The translations under genes and the position numbers were made by a program. From Aminobacter sp039907765 (GTDB lineage Bacteria > Pseudomonadota > Alphaproteobacteria > Rhizobiales > Rhizobiaceae): DNA of 64,000 bases. Positions 8,969 to 18,023 of this stretch are shown piece by piece (the stretch's first letter is position 1; each line of letters starts with the position of its first letter). The DNA is taken from contig NZ_JARDJI010000024.1 in the NCBI RefSeq assembly GCF_039907765.1, forward strand, positions 3,645-67,644, in the 5' to 3' direction. The notes under the pieces were generated by a model, which saw nothing but the letters and a program-made list of their open reading frames with translations, did no database searches and was not told the origin of the DNA.

Positions 8969-9071
8969 AACAACAATTTGCGGATTTTGCAAGCGATCGA
9001 CCGACAAGGCGACCGCAAAATCGACGACATCGTCGCCTCCGGCGACACCGCCCCCAACCGAGGAAATGACC

Positions 9072-10442
9072 ATGGACAGCCAGCCCAATTCGCCCGAGGC
9101 GCGCGACAAGAAATTCCACATGCACGCCTACACCAACGCCCGCCGCCACCAGGAGGTCGGGCCGCTGATCATCGACAAGGGCGATGGCATCTATGTCGAA
9201 GACATCGCCGGCAAGCGCTACATCGAGGCGATGTCGGGCCTGTGGAGCGTCGGCGTCGGCTTCTCCGAGAAGCGTCTCGTCGATGCCGCGACCAGGCAGA
9301 TGGCCAAGCTGCCCTTCTACCACAACTTCACCCACAAGGGTCATTCGCCGCTGGTCGATCTCGCCGAGAAGCTGGTCACCATGGCGCCGGTGCCGATGAG
9401 CAAGGCGTTCTTCACCAACTCCGGATCCGAGGCCAACGACACGGCCATGAAGATGATCTGGTTCCGCTCCAATGCGCTGGGCCAGCCTCAGCGCAAGAAG
9501 ATCATTTCGCGCAAGCGTGCCTATCACGGCGTCACCATCGCCTCGGCCAGCCTCACCGGCCTGCCCAACAACCATTTGTCCTTCGACCTGCCGATCGCCA
9601 ACGTGCTGCACACGTCGTCGCCGCATCATTGGCGCGAGGCACAGCCGGGCGAGACCGAGGAGCAGTTCTCGACCCGCCTCGCCGACGATCTCGAAAAGCT
9701 GATCCTGGCCGAGGGGCCCGAGACCATCGCCGCAATGTTCGGCGAGCCGGTCATGGGAGCGGGCGGCGTCGTCGTGCCGCCGGCCGGCTACTGGGAAAAG
9801 ATCCAGGCGGTACTCAGGAAATACGACATCCTGCTGGTCGCCGACGAGGTCATCTGCGGCTTCGGCCGCACCGGCAACATGTTCGGCACCGAGACCTACG
9901 CCATGAAGCCCGACATCATGGTCATGTCCAAGCAGATCTCGTCGTCCTACCTGCCGATCTCGGCGATGCTGATCAACGACAAGGTGTTCGAGCCGCTGGC
10001 CGACGAAAGCAACCGCATCGGCACCTTCGGTCACGGCTTCACCGCCGGCGGCCATCCGGTGGCGGCGGCGGTGGCGCTCGAGAACATCGCGATCATCGAG
10101 GAGCGCAACCTCGTCGCCAACGCCCGCGAGGTCGGCGCCCACATGCAGAAGCGCCTGGCCAGGCTTGCCTCGCACGACCTCGTCGGCGAAGTGCGCGGCA
10201 TCGCCCTCATCGGTGCCATGGAACTCGTCGCCGACAAGGCCACCAAGGCGCCATGGAATGCGGTGGGCGCGCTCGGCGGCCTTGTCAACGGCATCCTGCA
10301 GCAAAACGGCGTCATCTCCCGCAACATGGGCGACGCGCTCGCCTTCTGCCCGCCGCTGATCATCACCGAAAAGCAGGTCGACGAGCTTTTCGACATCGTC
10401 GAGAAGTCGCTCGACGAGGCGGCGAAGCAGGTCAAGGGCTGA
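9072..10442 (+). CDS. Class III PLP-dependent aminotransferase (omega-amino acid:pyruvate type)
   Basis: A 456-residue fold-type I aminotransferase. Motifs include MSGLWSVGVGFSEKRLVDAA, FFTNSGSEANDTAMKM (PLP phosphate region), RAYHGVTIASASLTG, VADEVICGFGRTG (the PLP-ring Asp) and MSKQISSSYLPISA (Schiff-base Lys). ATG 9072 is chosen over ATG 9066 because GAGGAA is better spaced from it. The family transfers amino groups from omega-amino acids, diamines or taurine-like compounds to pyruvate, producing a semialdehyde. The aldehyde dehydrogenase at 5562-6995 could oxidise such a product. It is divergent from the GntR regulator and ends at a strong terminator. Confidence 0.9.
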   Translation: MDSQPNSPEARDKKFHMHAYTNARRHQEVGPLIIDKGDGIYVEDIAGKRYIEAMSGLWSVGVGFSEKRLVDAATRQMAKLPFYHNFTHKGHSPLVDLAEKLVTMAPVPMSKAFFTNSGSEANDTAMKMIWFRSNALGQPQRKKIISRKRAYHGVTIASASLTGLPNNHLSFDLPIANVLHTSSPHHWREAQPGETEEQFSTRLADDLEKLILAEGPETIAAMFGEPVMGAGGVVVPPAGYWEKIQAVLRKYDILLVADEVICGFGRTGNMFGTETYAMKPDIMVMSKQISSSYLPISAMLINDKVFEPLADESNRIGTFGHGFTAGGHPVAAAVALENIAIIEERNLVANAREVGAHMQKRLARLASHDLVGEVRGIALIGAMELVADKATKAPWNAVGALGGLVNGILQQNGVISRNMGDALAFCPPLIITEKQVDELFDIVEKSLDEAAKQVKG

Positions 10443-10464
10443 TCGCCGGTCACCACTCGATAAG

Positions 10465-10496
10465 CGAAAGCCCGCCGGATGGCGGGCTTTTTCGTT
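10465..10496 (+). terminator. Rho-independent terminator after the aminotransferase
   Basis: A GC-rich stem (AAAGCCCGCC pairing with GGCGGGCTTT, loop GGAT) is followed by a T-rich tail. It starts 23 bp beyond the stop codon. This is a canonical intrinsic terminator. Confidence 0.85.
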
Positions 10497-10540
10497 TTGG
10501 GCTCGCCCTTCCTTCTCCCGCAAGGGGAGAAGGAAAAGCC

Positions 10541-11293
10541 TCACACGTGCTGGCCGCCGTTGATGTGGATTTCGGCGCCGGTGACGTAGGAGGCCTGTCC
10601 CGAGCACAGGAAATAGATGATGTCGGCCACCTCGGAGGTGGCGCCCAGGCGCCGCATCGGAATCTGCTCGACGATCTTGTCGGTGCCCGGCGACAGGATC
10701 GCCGTGTCGATCTCGCCCGGCGCAATGGCGTTGACGCGGATGCCGTGCGGGCCGAAGTCGGCGGCCATTTCGCGCGTCAGCGCGCCGAGCGCCGCCTTCG
10801 ACGTCGCATAGGCCGAGCCGGCGAAGGGGTGGACGCGGGTGCCGGCGATGGACGTCACGTTGACCACCGAGCCCTTGGCCGCCGCCAGTTCCTTGAACAG
10901 GCCGCGCGCCAGCATGATCGGCGCCAGGAAATTGACCTGGAAGACGTCGCGCCAGACATGCATCGGCGTGTCGATCGAGTTCATGCGTGCGCCGCCCTGC
11001 ATCTTGGGCGAGATGCCGGCATTGTTGACCAGCGCGTGCAGCATCCCGCCTTCTTTTTCCAGCCGCTGGCGGATTTCCGAAACGGCACTGCCGACGTCGC
11101 CCTGGTCGGCGAGGTCGACCTGGATGTGGTCTTCCGGGCCGGCCGGCCACGGGCAGTCGTCCGAAAACGCCTGGCGCGAGCAAGTGATGACGCGCCAGCC
11201 CTCGCGCGAAAAACGCTTCACGGTCGCATGGCCGATGCCGCGGCTGGCTCCGGTCAAAACGATCGTCTTTCGCCCGTCGGTCTTCTCGGCCAT
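10541..11293 (-). CDS. Short-chain dehydrogenase/reductase (SDR)
   Basis: A 250-residue classical SDR with the cofactor motif TGASRGIG at residues 14-21, VNNAGISPKM, the catalytic Ser in VVNVTSIAG, and the Tyr-x3-Lys pair in SAYATSKAALG. APGEIDTAILSPG and the C-terminal SYVTGAEIHINGGQHV are also standard. The family reduces or oxidises hydroxyl/keto groups with NAD(P)H. No substrate can be inferred; 3-oxoacyl-ACP reductase-type names are common for such proteins but unreliable. The gene stands alone between the convergent aminotransferase and the divergent hydrolase. Confidence 0.85.
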   Translation of the reverse strand: MAEKTDGRKTIVLTGASRGIGHATVKRFSREGWRVITCSRQAFSDDCPWPAGPEDHIQVDLADQGDVGSAVSEIRQRLEKEGGMLHALVNNAGISPKMQGGARMNSIDTPMHVWRDVFQVNFLAPIMLARGLFKELAAAKGSVVNVTSIAGTRVHPFAGSAYATSKAALGALTREMAADFGPHGIRVNAIAPGEIDTAILSPGTDKIVEQIPMRRLGATSEVADIIYFLCSGQASYVTGAEIHINGGQHV

Positions 11294-11470
11294 TGCATCC
11301 TCATTTTCAAGCTTACAGCGTATGTAGCGGATGCATCTCGCCATTGCGAGGGGGCGCGGTGAATGGCGGCGTTCAGCCGCGCTCGGTTGCCGCGGCGCGT
11401 TCGACCGCACTATGCTCGCGGGCGACTTCCAAGGACCGGACCCCACGACAGCATCGCAAGGAGAAATCGA

Positions 11471-12268
11471 GTGCAATTCACCGACATCGGCGGCATCACC
11501 CTGCACCATCAGCTGATCGGCGGACCGGCGAACAAGCCGGTCCTGGTTTTCGCCAATTCGCTGGGCACCGATTTCCGCATCTGGCGCGATGTCGTCGTCC
11601 GCCTTGCCTGCGATTATCCCATCGTCACCTACGACAAGCGCGGCCACGGCCTCTCCGACGTCGGCGCGGCACCCTATGCGATGGACGACCATGTCGGCGA
11701 TCTCGCCGGCCTGCTCGACCATCTCAACGTCAGGAAGGCCATCGTCGTCGGTCTCTCGGTCGGCGGGCTGATCGCGCAGGGGCTTTATGCCAAGCGGCCC
11801 GATCTGGTGCGGGCGCTGGTGCTGTGCGACACCGCCCACAAGATCGGCACCGACGAATCCTGGAACACCCGCATCGCCGCCGTCGAAAGGGACGGCATCG
11901 CCTCGATCGCCGATGGCGTGCTGAAGCTGTGGTTCACGCCCGAGTTCCACGAGCAGCGCAAGGCCGACCTCGTCGGCTACCGCAACATGCTGACGCGCCA
12001 GCCGCTGGCCGGCTACACCGGCACCTGTGCCGCCCTGCGCGATGCCGACTACACAGATGCGGCCCGCGCGATCGCGGTGCCGACGCTCTGCGTCGTCGGC
12101 GACCAGGACGGCTCGACGCCGCCGGCGCTGGTACGCTCGATGGCCGATCTCATCCCCGGCTCGCGCTTCAAGGTCATCGACGGCGCCGGCCACATCCCCT
12201 GCATCGAGAAGCCGGACGAGCTCACAGCCCTCATCAAGCGCTTCGCTGCCCAACTGCCGCCACAGTAA
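11471..12268 (+). CDS. pcaD: Alpha/beta hydrolase, 3-oxoadipate enol-lactonase-like
   Basis: A 265-residue alpha/beta hydrolase. GTG 11471 follows AAGGAGAAA at good spacing. The nucleophile elbow is GLSVGG (Ser about 96), the acid is in VVGDQDGSTPP and the His in GAGHIPCIE. LHHQLIGG, FANSLGTDFRIWRD and YDKRGHGLSD are all typical of PcaD, which opens 3-oxoadipate enol-lactone in the beta-ketoadipate pathway. No other pca genes are in this window, so it is either a detached pcaD or a related esterase. The family call is strong; the pathway call is moderate. Confidence 0.8.
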   Translation: MQFTDIGGITLHHQLIGGPANKPVLVFANSLGTDFRIWRDVVVRLACDYPIVTYDKRGHGLSDVGAAPYAMDDHVGDLAGLLDHLNVRKAIVVGLSVGGLIAQGLYAKRPDLVRALVLCDTAHKIGTDESWNTRIAAVERDGIASIADGVLKLWFTPEFHEQRKADLVGYRNMLTRQPLAGYTGTCAALRDADYTDAARAIAVPTLCVVGDQDGSTPPALVRSMADLIPGSRFKVIDGAGHIPCIEKPDELTALIKRFAAQLPPQ

Positions 12269-12310
12269 GCGGAATTCGGCGCCGGTGGAGGTCCCCCGCT
12301 CCGGCCGTTC

Positions 12311-15300
12311 CTATGCGGCCGGCGGCTCCATCGCGGCCACCACGAAACCCTCGCTTTTGCCCGGTGCCTTGATCCTGAACCAGGCGACATAGAGCGCCGG
12401 CAGGAACAGCAGCGTGATCGCCGTGCCGGCGATGATGCCGCCCATCATGGCATAGGCCATCGGCCCCCAGAACACCTCGCGCGCGATGGGGATCAGCGCC
12501 AGGCTCGCCGCCGCCGCCGTCAGCGCGATCGGGCGCATGCGGTGTTCCGTCGCCTCGATCACCGCATTCCAGGGATGGACGCCTTCATTGATCAGGTCCT
12601 CGATCTGCACGATCAGGATCACCGAATTGCGGATCAGGATGCCGATCAGCGCCAAGACGCCGAGCAGCGCCACGAAGCCTAGCGGCGCGCCGCTCGGCAC
12701 CAGTGCCGCCACCACGCCGATCAGCCCGAGCGGCGCCACCGCCACGACCAGGAACAGCCGCTGGAAGCTCTGCAGCTGGATCATCAGCACCGTCGACATG
12801 ATGAACAGCATCAGCGGCACAACGGCGATGATCGGCCCCTGGCTGTTGGCGCTTTCCTCCACCGTGCCGCCGGCCGCGACCGTGTATCCCGCCGGCAGCT
12901 CGGCTGAGAACCTGTCGACCGCCGGCTTGAGTTCGGCCACCACCGTGTCGGGCAGCGCCTTGCCCACCACGCCCGCCTTGACCGTGATGGTGGGCAGGCG
13001 GCTGCGCCGCCAGATCGTCGGCTGCTCGAGTTCGTAGCGGAAGTCGGCGACGGTCGCGAGCGGGATCGCCTCGCCGTTGCCGGTCGGGATCTGCAGGTTG
13101 CTCAGGGTCTCGATCGAGCCGCGCTCCTTTTCGCCCGCCCGCACCACGACGTTGATCAGATAGGTCGCGTCGCGCACCTGGGTGATGGTCACGCCGCCCA
13201 CCACGCTGTTCATGGCGCTGGCGATGTCCCGCGAGGTGATGCCGAGCTGGCGCGCCTTGTCCTGCAGCACGTCGACCTTGAGCACGCGCGACGGCTCGTT
13301 CCAGTCGAAGCTCGGGGCCTGCAGCCTGGGATTGGCGGAGATGACGCTCGCCAGCTGCTGCGACAGGCCGCGCACGGTCTCGATGTCGGGGCCGCTGATG
13401 CGATATTGCACCGGCCGGCCCACCGGCGGTCCGAGCTCCAGCGTCTTGACGAAGGCGTCGGTGCCGACGAACTGCTCGCGCAGGATCTTCTCGATCGCTG
13501 CCTGCACCCTGTGCCGGGCTTCGATGTCCTTGGTCACGATGATGGTCTGGCCGAAATAGGGGCTGGCCGGCTGCACGTCGAACGCCAGCACGAAGCGCAC
13601 GGCGCCCTGGCCGACATAGGAACTCCAGTGGTCGACATCCGCGTTGCCCTTGAGCGCGACCTCCTCGAAGCGCTCGATCTGGGCGCGGGTCTCGGCGATC
13701 GAGCTGTTCTGCGGCAGGTTCCAGTCGACGATCAGCTCCGAACGGTCCGACGGCGGGAAGAACTGCTGCTGGACGAGCCCGAGGCCAGCCACCGACAGGG
13801 CGAACAGCGCGACCGTCGCCAGGATGGTGATCCAGTACCGCCGCACCGCCAGGTTCAGGGTGCGCGAGAAGGCCGCCGAGAACCGGCTCGGCCTCGCGTC
13901 GTGCTTCCTCATCGTCGCCGGCAGCAGCGTCACGCCGAGCAGCGGCGCAAACAGCACCGCCACGATCCACGACAGCAGCAGCGACACGGCAATGACGACG
14001 AACAGCGTGTAGGTGTATTCGCCCGCCAGGCTGGTGTTGAGGCCGATGGGGATGAAGCCGGCCACCGTTACCAGCGTCCCCGTCAGCATGGGAAATGCCG
14101 TCGACGTATAGACGTAGGTCGCCGCCTTCCTGAGCGAATCTCCGATCTCCAGCCTGGCCACCATCATCTCGACCGCGATCATCGCGTCGTCGACCAGAAG
14201 CCCCAGCGCGATGATCAGGGCCCCGAGCGACACGCGCTGCAGCGAGATGCCGAGATAGGTCATGGCCAGGAAGGTGATCGCCAGCACCAGCGGGATCGAC
14301 AGCGCCACGACCAGTCCGGCGCGCAGGCCGAGGCTGATGAAGGAGACGGCGAGCACGATCGCCACCGCCTCGAACAGCGCCCGGGTGAAACCCGAAACCG
14401 CCTCCTCGACGATCAGCGGCTGGTCGGCGACCAGGTTCACGCCGACGCCGATCGGCAGTTCCGCCGTAACCCGTTCCATCAGCCGTTCGAGTGCCGCCCC
14501 GAACTCCAGAAGGTTGGCGTTGGGCTTCATGCCGATGGCCAGCCCGATCGCGGGCTGCCCGTTGACGCGGAACAGCGCCGTCGGCGGATCGACATAGCCG
14601 CGGCTGATCGTTGCCACGTCGCTCAGGCGGAAGAAGCGGTCGTTGACCTTGAGGTTGATCGACCTCAGGCTCTCCTCCGAGGTGAACTGGCCGCCGACGC
14701 GCACCGCGATACGCTCCTCACCCGCCTGGATCACGCCGGAAGGCGAGATCGCGTTCTGCGCCTGAAGGCTGGCCACGATGGCGTGCTGGTCGAGCCCGAG
14801 GGCCGCGATCTGCCGGGTGGAGAATTCGAGATAGATGACCTCGTCCTGGGCACCGATCAGCTCGACCTTGCCGGCGTTGGGAATGGTCAGCACGCGGCTG
14901 CGCACCATCTCGACATAGTCGCGCAGCTGGCGCATCGTCAGCCCGTCGGCGGTGAAGCCGTAGATGTTGCCGAACACGTCGCCGAACCGGTCGTTGTAGA
15001 ACGGCCCCTGCACGCCTTCCGGGAAGTAGGGCCTGAGGTCGTTGATCATGTTGCGCACCTGCACCCAGGTGGGCGCGACGTCGCGCGCCTTGGTCGTCGG
15101 CTTGAGGTTGACGAAGATGATGGTCTGGCCGGCGGTCGTGACGCTGCGCGAGAAGTCGAGGCTCTCGAGTTCCTCGAGCTTCTTTTCGATCCGGTCGGTC
15201 ACCTGCCTGGTGGTCTCGTCGACCGAAGCGCCGGGCCAGTTGGCCTGGATCAGCATGGTCTTGATCGTGAAGGAGGGATCTTCCTCGCGGCCGAGGCTGA

Positions 15301-15397
15301 GATAGGCGAACACGCCGGCGACCATGAAGATCAGCATGAAGTACCAGACCAGCGAACGGTGACCCAGCGCCCAGTCGGAGAGATTGAAATCCTTCAC
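12311..15397 (-). CDS. RND efflux pump inner-membrane permease
   Basis: A 1028-residue resistance-nodulation-division transporter, normal length for the AcrB/MexB superfamily. It has a first transmembrane helix near the N-terminus, two large periplasmic loops and two blocks of transmembrane helices. The TM4-type segment LIIALGLLVDDAMIAVEMM carries the paired Asp residues of the proton relay, and GILIRNSVILIVQIEDL lies in the second half. The start is GTG 15397, 1 bp after the stop of the upstream adaptor gene. It forms an operon with two adaptor genes, as in TriABC-type pumps. No outer-membrane channel gene is present, so a TolC-like protein encoded elsewhere is presumably used. Substrates are unknown. 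Confidence 0.9.
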   Translation of the reverse strand: MKDFNLSDWALGHRSLVWYFMLIFMVAGVFAYLSLGREEDPSFTIKTMLIQANWPGASVDETTRQVTDRIEKKLEELESLDFSRSVTTAGQTIIFVNLKPTTKARDVAPTWVQVRNMINDLRPYFPEGVQGPFYNDRFGDVFGNIYGFTADGLTMRQLRDYVEMVRSRVLTIPNAGKVELIGAQDEVIYLEFSTRQIAALGLDQHAIVASLQAQNAISPSGVIQAGEERIAVRVGGQFTSEESLRSINLKVNDRFFRLSDVATISRGYVDPPTALFRVNGQPAIGLAIGMKPNANLLEFGAALERLMERVTAELPIGVGVNLVADQPLIVEEAVSGFTRALFEAVAIVLAVSFISLGLRAGLVVALSIPLVLAITFLAMTYLGISLQRVSLGALIIALGLLVDDAMIAVEMMVARLEIGDSLRKAATYVYTSTAFPMLTGTLVTVAGFIPIGLNTSLAGEYTYTLFVVIAVSLLLSWIVAVLFAPLLGVTLLPATMRKHDARPSRFSAAFSRTLNLAVRRYWITILATVALFALSVAGLGLVQQQFFPPSDRSELIVDWNLPQNSSIAETRAQIERFEEVALKGNADVDHWSSYVGQGAVRFVLAFDVQPASPYFGQTIIVTKDIEARHRVQAAIEKILREQFVGTDAFVKTLELGPPVGRPVQYRISGPDIETVRGLSQQLASVISANPRLQAPSFDWNEPSRVLKVDVLQDKARQLGITSRDIASAMNSVVGGVTITQVRDATYLINVVVRAGEKERGSIETLSNLQIPTGNGEAIPLATVADFRYELEQPTIWRRSRLPTITVKAGVVGKALPDTVVAELKPAVDRFSAELPAGYTVAAGGTVEESANSQGPIIAVVPLMLFIMSTVLMIQLQSFQRLFLVVAVAPLGLIGVVAALVPSGAPLGFVALLGVLALIGILIRNSVILIVQIEDLINEGVHPWNAVIEATEHRMRPIALTAAAASLALIPIAREVFWGPMAYAMMGGIIAGTAITLLFLPALYVAWFRIKAPGKSEGFVVAAMEPPAA

Positions 15398-15398
15398 C

Positions 15399-16469
15399 TC
15401 ACGCCCCCTCCGGTATCCGCACCTTCTGGCCGTCGCTCAGGCTGTTGACGCCCGCAGTCACCACCCGCGTCCCCTCCGAAATCCCGCCGGCGATGAACTT
15501 GCCGGCATCTTTCGCCAGCACCTCGACCGCCTGCAGGCTGACCGTCGATGCCGCCGGATCGACGACCCAGACGTAGCTCTTGCCGTCCCTTTCGAGCAGC
15601 GCCGACAGCGGCAGGTCGATGCTCTCGTCGGCCTTCGCCAGCATCGTCGCCGTCACCGTCGATCCGAGATGGAAGGCGGTCGGGGGAGCGTTGAGCGCCA
15701 GCCGGACGCGCCGCGTGCGGGTCGAGGCGTCGGCCTGCGGCGCGATCTCGCGGATCCGTGCGGCCGTGCGCAGCGACGGCACCGATTGCAGCGACACCTC
15801 GAAGGCTTCGCCCTGCTTCAGCGCCGCCGCCATCTGGTCGGGAATGTCCACCACGGCCTCGCGCTTGTCGGAGCGGGCCACCGTCACCACCATCTGCCCC
15901 GGCGATACCGTCTGGCCGACTTCCGCGCCGACGGCGGTCACCACGCCGTCGAAGTCGGAGAACAGCCGGGCATAGCCGAGCTGCTCCTGCGCCTTGGCCA
16001 GCGCCGCGCGGGCGCGTTCGACATTGGCTGCGGCGGAATCGAGCGCCTGCCTGGCCGAATCGTAGACCGCCTGCGAGGTGTTGGCTTCGGCCAGAAGCGT
16101 CCGCTGGCGCTCCTCGCTGGCCGAGGCGTTGGCGAATTGCGCCTCGGCGGAGGAGAGGTCGGCGCGCGCCGATTGCGCCGCCAGCTCGAGCGACAAGGGA
16201 TCGATCGCGGCCAGCGTCGTGCCCTTCTTCACGGTGTCGCCGACGCCCACGTCGCGCGCCACCAGCTGTCCGAGCACGCGAAAGGCCAGCTCGGCGGAGA
16301 ATTCCGGCTGGATCGTCCCGACGAAGCCCTGCGCGCCGTGGGCGTGCGGTTCGGCCAGCTGCGACAGCACCGGCCGGACGATCTCTTCGGCCGGTTCGTT
16401 GGTGCTCTCGCTGCAGGCCGCCAGCGCCAATGCGCCGGCCAGCCCGATGCACGTCGCAACGACCCTCAT
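15399..16469 (-). CDS. RND efflux periplasmic adaptor (second of two)
   Basis: A 356-residue membrane-fusion protein and lipoprotein (lipobox LALAAC, Cys about 19). A barrel-sandwich half (LAFRVLGQLVARDVGVGDTVKKGTTLAAIDP) is followed by an alpha-hairpin rich in Ala/Gln/Glu (about 80-140), the returning half LFSDFDGVVTAVGAEVGQTVSPGQ and a C-terminal beta-barrel domain. It overlaps the upstream adaptor by ATGA and is followed 1 bp later by the permease, so the three are translationally coupled. It links the permease to an outer-membrane channel. Confidence 0.88.
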   Translation of the reverse strand: MRVVATCIGLAGALALAACSESTNEPAEEIVRPVLSQLAEPHAHGAQGFVGTIQPEFSAELAFRVLGQLVARDVGVGDTVKKGTTLAAIDPLSLELAAQSARADLSSAEAQFANASASEERQRTLLAEANTSQAVYDSARQALDSAAANVERARAALAKAQEQLGYARLFSDFDGVVTAVGAEVGQTVSPGQMVVTVARSDKREAVVDIPDQMAAALKQGEAFEVSLQSVPSLRTAARIREIAPQADASTRTRRVRLALNAPPTAFHLGSTVTATMLAKADESIDLPLSALLERDGKSYVWVVDPAASTVSLQAVEVLAKDAGKFIAGGISEGTRVVTAGVNSLSDGQKVRIPEGA

Positions 16470-17572
16470 CGTGCCACCTCCACCACCTGGCCGGGGCTCA
16501 GCAACTGCCCGCCCCGGGCGACCACCTGTTGGCCGGGCTCCAGCCCCTTCGTCACCACGGCTATGCCGGAGGCGAAGGCCGCCACTTCCACCGGAACCAG
16601 GGTCACCGCCCGGCTGGCCGGGTCGACCGTCCATACCGCCGGCCTGCCGGCGTCCGACATCAGCGACTGCCACGGCAGGACGATCGCCTCTTGCGCCTTG
16701 GCGGTGATCGTGCCGGTGACAGCGGCACCGAGCGGCATGCCGGCTGGCGTGTCCGGGACCGCCACCTTGACGCGGATCGAACCGGAGGTCGGATCGACCG
16801 CCGGCGACACTTCGCGCACCTCGCCGGTGGCTTCGATGCCGGGGTCGGAGACGAGGGCGATCTTCACCACCGGCGCGACCGGCGTCCGGGCGATCATCGC
16901 CTCGTCGACGTTGAACACGGCGTCGCGGTCGCCGTCCTCGGCGATGGTAAACGCGGTCTGCGTCGCCTGCACCACCTGGCCGACCTCGACCATGCGCGCC
17001 GTCACCAACCCGGCAGCACTCGCCTTGAGCTCGGTATAGGTCAGCCGGTCCCTGGCATTGTCGAGCTGGCTCCGGGCCTGGTCGACGCCACCCTGGGCAA
17101 CCCGCATCGATTGCTCGGCGAGGTCGAATTCGCGCCGGGTCGTGAAGCCCTGGGCCAGAAGCGTCTTCTGTCGCTCGAAGGCGGCCGACGCCTGCCGGAA
17201 CTGCGCGTCGGCCGCGTCCAGGCTGGCCTGCGCCGCGCGCACGTCCGACTGCTGCTCTTGGGGGTCGATCCGCGCCAGCACCTGCCCCTTTTCGACGCGC
17301 TGGCCGACATCGGCCGTGCGCTCGCCGATCCGGCCGCCCACCTGGAACGACAGCTTGTTCAGCGTGCGCGCGGCGATCTCGCCAGTCAGCGTCGCCGTCG
17401 GCGCATAGTCGGAGAACTGCACTTCGACGGCGCTGACCATGACAGGCTGGCGCGGCGCTTCTGCGTCGGGCTGGCAGGCAGCCATGGGCAGCAGCAGGCC
17501 GAGCGCCAGTATGCGAAGGAGGTGTGCGCCTGCGGCGGCTGCGCCACGCTTGGTCGGGTGTGCTCGAGCCAT
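16466..17572 (-). CDS. RND efflux periplasmic adaptor (first of two)
   Basis: A 368-residue membrane-fusion lipoprotein with lipobox PMAAC (Cys about 33). It has the same order as its partner: lipoyl half (LSFQVGGRIGERTADVGQRVEKGQVLARIDP), coiled-coil hairpin (about 105-165), second lipoyl half (ELKASAAGLVTARMVEVGQVVQATQ) and beta-barrel. It shares only family-level similarity with the second adaptor, so it is not a fresh tandem duplicate. It is first in the three-gene operon, and no dedicated regulator is adjacent. Confidence 0.88.
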   Translation of the reverse strand: MARAHPTKRGAAAAGAHLLRILALGLLLPMAACQPDAEAPRQPVMVSAVEVQFSDYAPTATLTGEIAARTLNKLSFQVGGRIGERTADVGQRVEKGQVLARIDPQEQQSDVRAAQASLDAADAQFRQASAAFERQKTLLAQGFTTRREFDLAEQSMRVAQGGVDQARSQLDNARDRLTYTELKASAAGLVTARMVEVGQVVQATQTAFTIAEDGDRDAVFNVDEAMIARTPVAPVVKIALVSDPGIEATGEVREVSPAVDPTSGSIRVKVAVPDTPAGMPLGAAVTGTITAKAQEAIVLPWQSLMSDAGRPAVWTVDPASRAVTLVPVEVAAFASGIAVVTKGLEPGQQVVARGGQLLSPGQVVEVAR

Positions 17573-17774
17573 GGCCGTGTCCCCCCAAAATCGCCTTGCT
17601 CCACGCTACGCTGGCAATGGACGATCGGCAACAAAGTACCGCCATTCTTGCCTGGCTGGCGGGGCAGGGATAGCATCGGCGCGCCGCGTGGGGGCTGCTG
17701 CGGCGCGTTCGGATCGGGCTGGGAACCTGAACGATTTCCGCGCGTTGTGGGTCGCGTTCATCCTGGAGGCAGCC

Positions 17775-18023
17775 ATGGACCGCATGCTGTTCGACCACTC
17801 CGTCATGGTCCTGATCGGGCCGGAAAGCACCCGGCGCGAGGTCACCACAGTCAAGGGCGCCTATGAGGCGCTGGTCGACTGGCCGCATACCAAGCGGGCC
17901 GGCCCGCTCTATCGCGAGGCGGTCGAGGTGGTCTCGGCGGCTTTGGCGGGCACCCGTACGCGCGAGGCTGCGCGGCGAGCTTTCGTCGCCGCTGCGGAAG
18001 AGATCGGCATCCTGGTTTCATGA
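17775..18023 (+). CDS. DUF982-domain small protein
   Basis: An 82-residue protein; ATG 17775 follows GGAGG at good spacing. The sequence (FDHSVMVLIGPESTRREVTTVKGAYEALVDWP ... YREAVEVVSAALAG) matches the DUF982 family, a small cytosolic family expanded in Rhizobiales and of unknown function. Its last 6 bases overlap the 3' end of the convergent EamA gene. Confidence 0.8.
   Translation: MDRMLFDHSVMVLIGPESTRREVTTVKGAYEALVDWPHTKRAGPLYREAVEVVSAALAGTRTREAARRAFVAAAEEIGILVS

Noticed and set aside
8883..11183. Continuous minus-strand frame joining the GntR gene to the SDR region
   Set aside because: The GntR protein starts cleanly at ATG 8882. The remainder is antisense to the class III aminotransferase, and the SDR is in a different frame.
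12290..12310. Outer-membrane channel gene for the RND pump
   Set aside because: The sequence downstream of the permease is a short gap followed by the convergent PcaD-like gene, with no TolC-like sequence.
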